Positions 15,389 through 21,080 of a stretch of DNA of 21,080 bases are shown one piece after another (position 1 is the stretch's first letter; each line of letters opens with the position of its first letter). Source of the stretch: JBBDNV01 sp040877415 (GTDB lineage: Bacteria > Planctomycetota > Planctomycetia > Pirellulales > PALSA-1355); contig JBBDNV010000103.1 in the NCBI GenBank assembly GCA_040877415.1, forward strand, positions 1 to 21,080. Reading direction: 5' to 3'. The notes beneath the pieces are model-generated. The model saw only the letters and a program-made list of their open reading frames with translations, was not told the DNA's origin and ran no database searches. Made by a program: the position numbers and the translations under genes.

Positions 15389-18064
15389 TCAAGGAATGTA
15401 CAAGAATTCGTTCGTGTTCAGCAACATCTGGCATAAGTGGGCAAGCGCTTTTTGCGAAGCCTCGTCGGGCGGCATCGGCGTTTTCTGGTAGCGGGTAAAC
15501 TGCCGAGCGAGCAATTCGGCGGCCCAGCGTGCTTCTTCGTCGTCCGGAGCGCGAGCCAACGCGATCTTAAACGCCCGTTCGACCTGTTGCCCGGTCTCGA
15601 CAGCCTGCCGCTTGACGCGGGCCGCAAACGCCGCCGCGTGCTCCATTACAAACTCGTCGTTGAGCATGGTCAGCGATTGCGAGACGACGGCCGACGGGTT
15701 GCGCTTTGTGCAGTTGCTGGTCAACTCGGGCTGATCAAACGCCTCTAACAGCGAAAGGTTGTAGCGCCGCCGGGCCAGCAGGTACATGCTGCGGCGGTTG
15801 ACGAAACGCGCCGGGGTGCCGTCCTTCTTGACGACGACGGTGCCGTCGGGCTTGCCTTCGATCATCGTGGGCGGGCCGCCGACCGCCTCTTCCAGCTTGC
15901 CGCTGGTCGCCAGAATCGCGTCGCGAATGCTCTCCGATTCGATCTGCCGCAGCCGCATCCGCCACAGCAGCTCGTTGCCGGGGTCCACAATTTCAGGATC
16001 GGCCGGTTGCCCGCTTTCGCCAGCGACCACTGCTTGCGGTCGATCGCGATGCGACGCCTGCCGATAGGCGGCCGAGGTCACGATCAGCCGCACCAGCGGC
16101 TTGACGCGCCAGCCGCCGCTTTGAAACTCCACGGCCAGCCAATCGAGCAGTTCCGGATGCGTCGGCGGCGCGCCCGACGTGCCAAAGTTGTCGCTCGTGG
16201 CCACGATCCCCTGCCCAAAAAGATATTGCCAAACCCGATTCACATACACGCGCGCCACGAGTCCGGCGGCGGCGCCCCGGCGATCGGTCAGCCAACGGGC
16301 AAACGCCAGCCGGCGTCCGCTAGCGTGCTCGGTCGGCGTGGACGGTTCAACGCGCGATTGCGGCTCCGACTCGCACAACACGTGCAGGAATCCGGCTGGA
16401 ACCTCTGGGCCGGGCCGATCCAGGTTGCCGCGCCGCAGCAAATACGTCGGCGGTGGCGGGCCCACGTCATAGACCGCTTGGATGATGCCCCACGTTCGCC
16501 GCCGGGCATTGAGGTCGGCAACCTCTTTAGTGAGCGAAACGACACTGGCCTTGTCGGCCGGCGTGTACCCGGCGTCGAGCTCGGCGGGCGAAACCTTGAG
16601 ACCCGCCTCGAACTTGCCGGCCAGATATTTTTGAATTTCGCTCCGCTTGTCGGCCGCGGCTTCAACGGCCGCTTTCGTATCGGCGCGAATCGGCTCGGGG
16701 ATGCCCGCGAGTTTGGCCTCCAACAACCGCTCTTCGTGCGGTTTTCGCAGCGCCGCCAGCCGCGCGTTCCGCTCGTTCACCTGTTTGTCGATCTCGGCGT
16801 TGTGGGCCTCCGCGCGGGCTTTCTCGGCTTTGGAGATGTCGGGCAATTCCCGCTGCGCGGGCTGAAGCCAGGATTGCGGATTGAAGGCCGGCGAAAAAAT
16901 GGCCAGCAGCCGATAATAGTCTTCTTGCGGGATCGGATCGAATTTGTGGCTGTGGCAACGCGCGCAGTGGACCGTCAGCCCCAACAAGTTGCCGGCCGCG
17001 ACCTCCATCGTGTGTTCCAAGACCGCCTGGCGGATGTCGGCCGTGTTGAGCTCGTTCTGCAAGGTTTCGTCGGCCGCAGTGCGCAGCATGCCGGTCGCGA
17101 TCAGCAATTGCTTCATCTCGCGGGTGAGCAGGTCGGCCGCTTGCCAGTCGATCAACTCATCGCCGGCCAATTGTTCGACGAGGAACCGGTCGAACGGCGT
17201 GTCGTCATTGAAGGCGCCGATCACGTAGTCGCGGTACAGCCACTTGCCGGAGGAAACCTTGGCAATCGTGGCGTCGGTGTCGTCGCCGATCGTGTCGACA
17301 TAGCCGGCCGCGTCGAGCCAGTGCCGCCCCCAGCGCTCGCCAAAATGGGGCGAGGCCAATAGACGGTCGATCATCCGCTCGTAGGCACCGTCGTCGGTAT
17401 CGGCCAAGAACTCGCCGAGTTGTTCCAGCGTCGGAGGCAAGCCGAGCAAATCGAGGCAGGCCCGACGAACGAGCACGTGGCGATCGGCTTCGGGTGAAAG
17501 ACCCAGCGACTTCGCTTCGAGTTTGGACAGCACAAAAGCATCGATCGGCGTGCGGACGCGCGCCCGTTGGCGTACGGCGGGAACCGGCGTGCGAGACGGC
17601 TTGCGAAACGACCAGAATTGCCGATCCTCGGCCGAAACGGCGGGTGCTTCAGCCGTCGACAGCGGCGCGTCGACGCTGGCGGTCGCCGCGCCCGTCTCGA
17701 TCCAGCGGCGAATCAACGCGATCTTCGCGTCGGTCAGGGGCAGTTCTTTTTCCGGCGGCATCGAGCGATCGGCGATCTTCTCATACAGCATGCTCTCCTT
17801 GATCGATCCTTGGACGAGCACTGCGCCATTGTCGCCGCCGCGCAGCATCAATCCGACCGTGCGCAAATCGAGACCCGCCTTGCGCGCCTCCAGTCCGTGG
17901 CATTTGAAACAATGGGCCGTCAGGATCGGCAGGACATCGCTTTCGAACACGATGGCGGGCGCCGGCTCGTCGGCCCGCGCGGCCTGGCACACCGCCAGCG
18001 GCAGGCCAAGAACGAGCAAGCCCCACACGGCGCGGCAGGCTCGAAATGTTGAGTAAACGTTCAT
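15389..18064 (-). CDS. Planctomycete cytochrome c-like PSCyt1/DUF1549/DUF1553 protein
   Basis: This 891-residue exported protein has a Sec-type signal (LLVLGLPLAVCQAARA, likely cut near residue 31). A PSCyt1 cytochrome-like domain follows with heme motif C52-F-K-C-H56 and the typical SMPPEKELPLTDAKIALIRRWIETGA. DUF1549/PSCyt2 starts at about residue 171 (TPIDAFVLSKLEAKSLGLSPEA) and includes a second CxxCH, C367-A-R-C-H371. A charged, probably coiled-coil stretch (about 412-525) precedes DUF1553, about 584 to the end (RRLAFARWLTD, YVNRVWQYLFGQGIV, and NTNEFLYIP). All domains are intact. The start is placed at the ATG at 18064; the longer open frame to 18487 lacks family similarity. It leads an operon with two DUF1501 genes. 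Covalent heme is expected; the redox role is unknown. Confidence 0.93.
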   Translation of the reverse strand: MNVYSTFRACRAVWGLLVLGLPLAVCQAARADEPAPAIVFESDVLPILTAHCFKCHGLEARKAGLDLRTVGLMLRGGDNGAVLVQGSIKESMLYEKIADRSMPPEKELPLTDAKIALIRRWIETGAATASVDAPLSTAEAPAVSAEDRQFWSFRKPSRTPVPAVRQRARVRTPIDAFVLSKLEAKSLGLSPEADRHVLVRRACLDLLGLPPTLEQLGEFLADTDDGAYERMIDRLLASPHFGERWGRHWLDAAGYVDTIGDDTDATIAKVSSGKWLYRDYVIGAFNDDTPFDRFLVEQLAGDELIDWQAADLLTREMKQLLIATGMLRTAADETLQNELNTADIRQAVLEHTMEVAAGNLLGLTVHCARCHSHKFDPIPQEDYYRLLAIFSPAFNPQSWLQPAQRELPDISKAEKARAEAHNAEIDKQVNERNARLAALRKPHEERLLEAKLAGIPEPIRADTKAAVEAAADKRSEIQKYLAGKFEAGLKVSPAELDAGYTPADKASVVSLTKEVADLNARRRTWGIIQAVYDVGPPPPTYLLRRGNLDRPGPEVPAGFLHVLCESEPQSRVEPSTPTEHASGRRLAFARWLTDRRGAAAGLVARVYVNRVWQYLFGQGIVATSDNFGTSGAPPTHPELLDWLAVEFQSGGWRVKPLVRLIVTSAAYRQASHRDRPQAVVAGESGQPADPEIVDPGNELLWRMRLRQIESESIRDAILATSGKLEEAVGGPPTMIEGKPDGTVVVKKDGTPARFVNRRSMYLLARRRYNLSLLEAFDQPELTSNCTKRNPSAVVSQSLTMLNDEFVMEHAAAFAARVKRQAVETGQQVERAFKIALARAPDDEEARWAAELLARQFTRYQKTPMPPDEASQKALAHLCQMLLNTNEFLYIP

Positions 18065-18162
18065 AGCCGGTGGCGGATTGGCAGCGCACCATTCACGAGG
18101 TTTTGTCCGGACCGTCCAAAGCATTTTCCAACCGGTCGTAGCCGACAATTCCCATAGGGGCT

Positions 18163-18185
18163 GAGCCTGGAGCCGATCCAGGCTC
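18163..18185. other. Leader hairpin of the cytochrome operon
   Basis: GAGCCTGG, a 7-base loop and CCAGGCTC form a perfect 8-bp stem about 100-120 bases before the start of the PSCyt1/DUF1549/DUF1553 gene. No T-run follows on the minus strand, so it is not an obvious terminator. It may stabilise the leader or be chance. Confidence 0.3.
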
Positions 18186-18197
18186 GCAATAGCCACG

Positions 18198-18206
18198 ATT
18201 GTAACA
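18198..18206 (-). promoter_or_regulatory. Possible extended -10 promoter of the cytochrome operon
   Basis: On the minus strand TGTTACAAT (TGN plus TACAAT) fits an extended -10 element, placing transcription start near 18190 and giving a leader of about 125 bases. No -35 match is present at the usual spacing. Confidence 0.3.
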
Positions 18207-18362
18207 ACCCGCCTCCCTTCCCCGCGTCCAGCGCGCAGTGAATTTTTCTTCGTTTTTCCCCCGGCAGCCCCGGTTTCTTGGTTCGCGTGGCTGGAATCAT
18301 GCTCCGACAATCTACTTTGCCGGCGTGGAGCGCTCGTCACGCGCGGACTTTCCCCCGGGGAC

Positions 18363-18473
18363 CAGCCTGTTTCGGGTGTCACGGCGGCGGACTGGCACCC
18401 AGATGGCGAGCCGCTGGTGATCGTGAGCGAGCGGCACGGCAAACACGATTTGCACGTTGTGCAGAGCAGATAA
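18363..18473 (+). pseudogene. Possible remnant of a WD40/TolB-like beta-propeller end
   Basis: The region 18065-18589 has no intact gene. On the plus strand the frame ending at TAA 18471-18473 reads ...VTAADWHPDGEPLVIVSE, then RHGKHDLHVVQSR and stop. The W-x-P-D-G turn and the S-E-R-H-G-x-x-D-L-x-V strand resemble one TolB-type blade. Another plus-strand frame just upstream reads IYFAGVERSSRADFPPGTSL, which would fit the same protein if a frameshift lies near 18375. No start codon or ribosome-binding site goes with it. The similarity is short and judged by eye. Confidence 0.3.
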
Positions 18474-18589
18474 GCCGGTGACCGCAATAGAGCCGCCGCG
18501 AAAGAGTTGAGCGGGTTCAGAGCGGTGCCGAAATAGGGTCGTTTCGTAGGATTCCGAGAGACGGGCAGGTTGATGGGACGGCGGCAGGC

Positions 18590-19180
18590 TCACGACGACG
18601 TCTTTACGGCAAGAAACTCGCCGTTGCCCACTGGAATGAGGCAGGTCGCAAACTCGGGATCAGCCATCACCAGTGCGACGAAAGGAGCCATCTGTTCCAC
18701 GTGAGACGTCGCGTTATCCACGATCAACAAGCCTCCCGGGCGTAGAACGCGACGAAGGTGAGGCCACCAGCCGGGATACTCCGGCCGCTCAGAATCGAGG
18801 AAGATCAAGTCGTATGCGCTCTGATCACTTCGCTGCAGGAGGCGGCCGGCGTCGCCGTGCACCAGTGTGATGAACGGCGAAAGCCCAGAGCGCGCGAAGT
18901 TGGCCGAGGCGAGCCCGATCTTGTATTCAGCGAACTCCACCGTAGTGACTGAGCCGCCGATCCCCCTTGCGGCGTCGGCAAGCCAGAGGGTGGAGTAACC
19001 GTTGGACGTGCCGATCTCCAGCACCCGCCGCGCGGCGGTAGCGCGCACGAGCACGGCCAAGAATTCGCCGGTGTCGCGGGTGATGTTGAGCATGCGACGA
19101 GGGCGCTCGTTCGTCGCGGCATCGTTTGCCTCGCCGAATCGCTCAAGCTCAGCCTTCAAAGCTTCTAGTGAGTCATCCAC
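18590..19180 (-). CDS. SAM-dependent O-methyltransferase
   Basis: This 196-residue class I methyltransferase has motif I VLEIGTSNGYSTLWLA (about 53-68), the ribose-binding acidic TTVEFAEYK (E82), HGDAGRLL, and YDLIFLDSERPEYPGWWPHLRRVLRPGGLLIVDNA. D129 and D155-N156 occupy the positions of the divalent-metal ligands of COMT-like, metal-dependent O-methyltransferases, so a hydroxyl acceptor is likely; the substrate is unknown. The start is the GTG at 19180, with AGGAGA 5-6 bases upstream. The frame is open to 19354, but that extension would translate the attC-like site (NKRLQQMGLAP...), an artefact. The gene begins 15 bases after the GTTAGGC core of that site, as cargo in a gene cassette does. 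Confidence 0.85.
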   Translation of the reverse strand: MDDSLEALKAELERFGEANDAATNERPRRMLNITRDTGEFLAVLVRATAARRVLEIGTSNGYSTLWLADAARGIGGSVTTVEFAEYKIGLASANFARSGLSPFITLVHGDAGRLLQRSDQSAYDLIFLDSERPEYPGWWPHLRRVLRPGGLLIVDNATSHVEQMAPFVALVMADPEFATCLIPVGNGEFLAVKTSS

Positions 19181-19194
19181 GGTTGTCTCCTGAT

Positions 19195-19262
19195 GCCTAA
19201 CGCCGGCGCTCAGCGGCGGGCCGAGCGGAGCAAGGCCCATTTGCTGGAGCCGCTTGTTGGGT
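19195..19262 (-). other. attC-like integron recombination site
   Basis: Read on the minus strand, the 68-bp site begins ACCCAAC (RYYYAAC) and ends GTTAGGC (GTTRRRY). Inside, GGCTCCAGC pairs with GCTGAGCGCC, leaving unpaired bases, and GGGCC pairs with GGCCC around a short central loop. This gives R''-L''-centre-L'-R' architecture with the expected asymmetry. It sits between two small same-strand genes, 31 bases after one stop and 14 bases before the next start. A length of 68 bp falls in the normal attC range. Confidence 0.65.
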
Positions 19263-19804
19263 GGCATGAACGAGAGGCAGTTCCTCTGGGAAGTTACTCG
19301 CCAGTTGGCGAAGTGGTCTTCCCGGCGCGAAGTGATTGGTAGTAGCGCTCCCACCGACCGCGAACCTCGTCTTCGGTGAGGCCGAGATCGTAGGCCGGCG
19401 AATCGATTGGCTGCGCGCTTTGAACGTGCACCATGACGACCTCGCGGATAGCGCTCACCCGGGAACTTCGCTCCTTGTAGAAGGCGATCGCCTTGTCGTA
19501 GAGGGCTCCGGATTCGAGAACGGAGGCAACGCCCTTGAAGCGGTAGCCCTTGCGGAGGAACGGGTCGACGACGTTCACCTCCACGTTGGCGTTCTGTCGG
19601 AGGTTCGCGAGGGTGCCCGGCGACCGGATATTGGCGAAGACGAGGTGGTCATCGTCCCAGACGGCGGTGGTGCCCTTGGGCGAGAGATTCGGAGTACCGT
19701 CGGGGCAGACCGTGGCAACGAAGCCAAGGCGTTGCTCCTCGACGACTCGCTTCATGTCGGTCGTGAGAAGCCCCATGGACCCGCCTCCTCGCATGCCGCC
19801 CAAC
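19201..19804 (-). mobile_element. Integron-like gene cassette carrying a PNPOx-family gene
   Basis: The segment between the two GTTRRRY cores (GTTGGGC at 19804-19798 and GTTAGGC at 19201-19195) is about 600 bp. It contains a single promoterless gene followed by an attC-like site, the standard plan of an integron cassette. The upstream boundary rests on a weaker site. No integrase gene is in the window, so if real this is a cluster lacking its integrase, or the end of an array. Confidence 0.5.
19294..19776 (-). CDS. Pyridoxamine 5'-phosphate oxidase family (FMN split-barrel) protein
   Basis: This 160-residue protein has the split-barrel pattern MKRVVEEQRLGFVATVCPDGTPNLSPKGT, VWDDDHLVFANIRSPGTLANLRQNANVEVNVVDP and YRFKGVASVLESG. 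These are hallmarks of small PNPOx-like flavoproteins that bind FMN or F420 and often reduce small molecules. It is not a canonical PdxH, which is longer and has a C-terminal PNPOx_C domain. The start is the ATG at 19776, with AGGAGG 8 bases upstream; the frame extends to 19836 through the upstream recombination site and is not used. It appears to be the cargo of an integron-like cassette, with an attC-like site 31 bases after its stop. The substrate is unknown. Confidence 0.85.
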   Translation of the reverse strand: MGLLTTDMKRVVEEQRLGFVATVCPDGTPNLSPKGTTAVWDDDHLVFANIRSPGTLANLRQNANVEVNVVDPFLRKGYRFKGVASVLESGALYDKAIAFYKERSSRVSAIREVVMVHVQSAQPIDSPAYDLGLTEDEVRGRWERYYQSLRAGKTTSPTGE

Positions 19805-19850
19805 GGATGGCCGCTAAGCTGCGGCCGCGCGCGCAACGTCCTCGTTGGGA
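19798..19850 (-). other. Weaker attC-like site upstream of the PNPOx gene
   Basis: On the minus strand the 53-bp stretch starts TCCCAAC and ends GTTGGGC. Inner arms GGCCGC and GCGGCC form a 6-bp stem around AGCTTA. The terminal boxes pair at six of seven positions, but the L boxes pair poorly and the arms are unequal. It may be a degenerate or partly deleted attC. Its position, 21 bases before the gene start, fits a cassette boundary. Confidence 0.4.
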
Positions 19851-20178
19851 GCGATTCCTCAGTTTCGATTGCCCTGATCCCTTATATATACCCACTCGCC
19901 CGCGGTCTGAAAACTCTCCGACTCTCGGTTTAACAGACCAGCGTGGGTTAACAACCCGGTTGGTTTCGGTGGGCGGAGGCAACCGCCATGCGTCACGTTT
20001 TCGGCAGTCCGAGAAATCCGTGATTTCATGAGATTCCCAAGAAACGGTAGGGACGATGTCTCGCTGACGATTCCGCGGGTACAATGGTGTTCCCAAAGCT
20101 CCACATGATTTGACGAGCCTCTTGATGTTTGGAGAATGATGAACGTAACCCGATGAAGCAAGCCTGACAGGTAGGGTC
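19851..20178. other. Intergenic region, no gene seen
   Basis: These 328 bases hold no convincing gene. An AT-rich TATATATA stretch lies at 19883-19890 and a short GGGTT-AAC-AACCC inverted repeat at about 19944-19956. The promoter of the downstream thioredoxin-fold gene should lie here but was not identified. Confidence 0.4.
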
Positions 20179-20982
20179 ATGAGTATCGCCAAAACGACTG
20201 CCGATCACACGGCTGCTGCTCCCTCTGATGGCGCTGGTAAACCATCGTCTTGGTTCCTCTTCTGGGGCGGAGCAATACTCTCGCTTTCTTTGATCCCGAT
20301 CTTTGCTCTCCAGGTATTTTGGGCCAAGGCGTTGATCACGCCATGGTATCTACCCATCGGCGGCACGGTATCCGCGCTGATCGTCATCTATGCCATTGGT
20401 CGGCGACGCCGTTGGTGGCGGCTGGGCGTCGCACTGGGGTGTGTCGCGATCGCAGGCCTGGAATGGTACTTTCTCCTGGCGCTTACGGTTCTGCCTCTCT
20501 ACATCGGTCCGATCGTCGAGGGAAGTACGATCCCCGTGTTTCGAGCCACGTTGGCAGATGGGACCGAGATCAATGAATCATACTTTCAGCGAAGTCGAAC
20601 GACGGCACTCGTGTTTTTTCAAGGACGCTGGTGCCCATTCTGTATGACACAACTTCGAGAGCTCGAATCTCATCACGGGGAGTTTAGTCGCGTTAAAGCA
20701 GACGTTGTTGTGGTATCGATCGAAGATCTTGAGGCAGCGGCACAGACTCAACGCGACTTTCCACATCTGACCGTTGTTTCCGATCAACGGCGAGAATTGT
20801 CGAACGCGATTGACTTAATCAATAAGGGCTCGGCTCCCGATGGCGGAGACAGTTCCGCCCCGACCATTCTTCTGCTGGATGGCAACGGCACGGTGCATTG
20901 GCTTCATCGGCCGACTCGTTTCATCGCCCGACCGTCTGCTGCCGAGCTCGTGGCGGCGATTGAGGGGCAGCAGGTCCGCTAA
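20179..20982 (+). CDS. Membrane-anchored thioredoxin/AhpC-TSA-fold protein with CPFC motif
   Basis: The 267-residue protein has three predicted transmembrane helices (about 24-47, 55-74 and 80-109). A peroxiredoxin-like thioredoxin-fold domain follows: VFRATLADGTEINESYF, ALVFFQGRWCPFCMTQLREL (redox Cys 152 and 155), VVVVSIEDLEAA and VVSDQRRELSNAI. The C-P-F-C pair suggests thiol-disulfide exchange or peroxide reduction at the membrane; which side of the membrane the domain faces cannot be fixed from sequence alone. The start is the ATG at 20179, with GGTAGGG a few bases upstream. The organisation resembles membrane-bound redoxins more than soluble AhpC or Bcp. Partner genes are not visible, since the window ends shortly after. 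Confidence 0.85.
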   Translation: MSIAKTTADHTAAAPSDGAGKPSSWFLFWGGAILSLSLIPIFALQVFWAKALITPWYLPIGGTVSALIVIYAIGRRRRWWRLGVALGCVAIAGLEWYFLLALTVLPLYIGPIVEGSTIPVFRATLADGTEINESYFQRSRTTALVFFQGRWCPFCMTQLRELESHHGEFSRVKADVVVVSIEDLEAAAQTQRDFPHLTVVSDQRRELSNAIDLINKGSAPDGGDSSAPTILLLDGNGTVHWLHRPTRFIARPSAAELVAAIEGQQVR

Positions 20983-21062
20983 AGATGCGACCCTGCTCTG
21001 GCAGGGAAGAATGCTGCGCGGGCGAACTTGAACGATGACTGACAATAGGAAAGGATCACGCG

Positions 21063-21080
21063 ATGGGAGACAAAGGCGGC
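21063..21080 (+). CDS. Start of a gene cut by the window end
   Basis: ATG GGA GAC AAA GGC GGC (MGDKGG) follows AGGAAAGGA about 7 bases upstream, a good ribosome-binding site, and lies 80 bases after the preceding stop in the same direction. Six codons do not allow identification. The Gly/Lys opening would fit the small, very basic bacterial proteins that begin in this way, which is a guess. Confidence 0.4.

Noticed and set aside
18065..18487. N-terminal extension of the PSCyt1/DUF1549/DUF1553 frame.
   Set aside because: It is a signal-less, low-quality sequence; the ATG at 18064 starts a proper signal peptide followed by the cytochrome domain.
19859..20161. Minus-strand open frame of 100 codons between the PNPOx gene and the thioredoxin-fold gene.
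   Set aside because: No motif, no ribosome-binding site and mixed composition; it is probably non-coding.

Overview
The window looks like a chromosomal segment of a planctomycete, most likely from the Pirellulales side of the phylum. The strongest sign is a run of families characteristic of that phylum: a PSCyt1/DUF1549/DUF1553 c-type cytochrome-like protein followed by DUF1501 proteins with twin-arginine signals. The GC-rich codon use and a very large cytoplasmic protein of no recognisable family fit too. No rRNA, CRISPR array, prophage structural gene or complete transposase was seen.

Layout. 1-297 holds an imperfect palindromic repeat and the mutY upstream region. mutY (+) converges on a purH-trpC pair (-), in which the purH stop and trpC start overlap as TGATG. 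A secreted PQQ-type beta-propeller protein (-) then diverges from a 1326-residue protein of unknown function (+). A tRNA-Gly(CCC) with a good promoter follows at 9701-9773. Immediately after it lies a patchwork of about 1 kb: an apparent remnant of the N-terminus of a tyrosine recombinase, then a uracil-DNA-glycosylase-like gene on the minus strand that is cut short at its C-terminus. From 10883 to 18064 (-) there is one cytochrome/DUF1549/DUF1553 gene, two DUF1501 genes in the same tight operon, and a third DUF1501 gene behind its own upstream region, which contains an exact 18-bp tandem repeat next to a TTGACA box.

The region 18590-19850 (-) resembles a short integron cassette array. A pyridoxamine-phosphate-oxidase-like gene and a SAM-dependent O-methyltransferase gene each start just after a GTTRRRY core site. 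The 68-bp site between them (19195-19262) has the R/L box architecture of an attC site. The UDG-like gene at 10653 also starts 15 bp after a GTTAGGC core, so cassette-type insertion may have acted twice here. No integron integrase lies in the window. The right end carries a membrane-anchored thioredoxin/AhpC-fold protein with a CPFC motif, and the first codons of another gene.

How the genes work together. mutY, purH and trpC are housekeeping genes for DNA repair, purine synthesis and tryptophan synthesis. The cytochrome/DUF1501 operon is a phylum-specific exported system of unknown substrate. The genes beside the tRNA and in the attC region are accessory cargo. The most unusual points are the cassette-like structures, a MutY with Glu where the family has its catalytic Asp and without the usual FSH loop, and the orphan 1326-residue protein.
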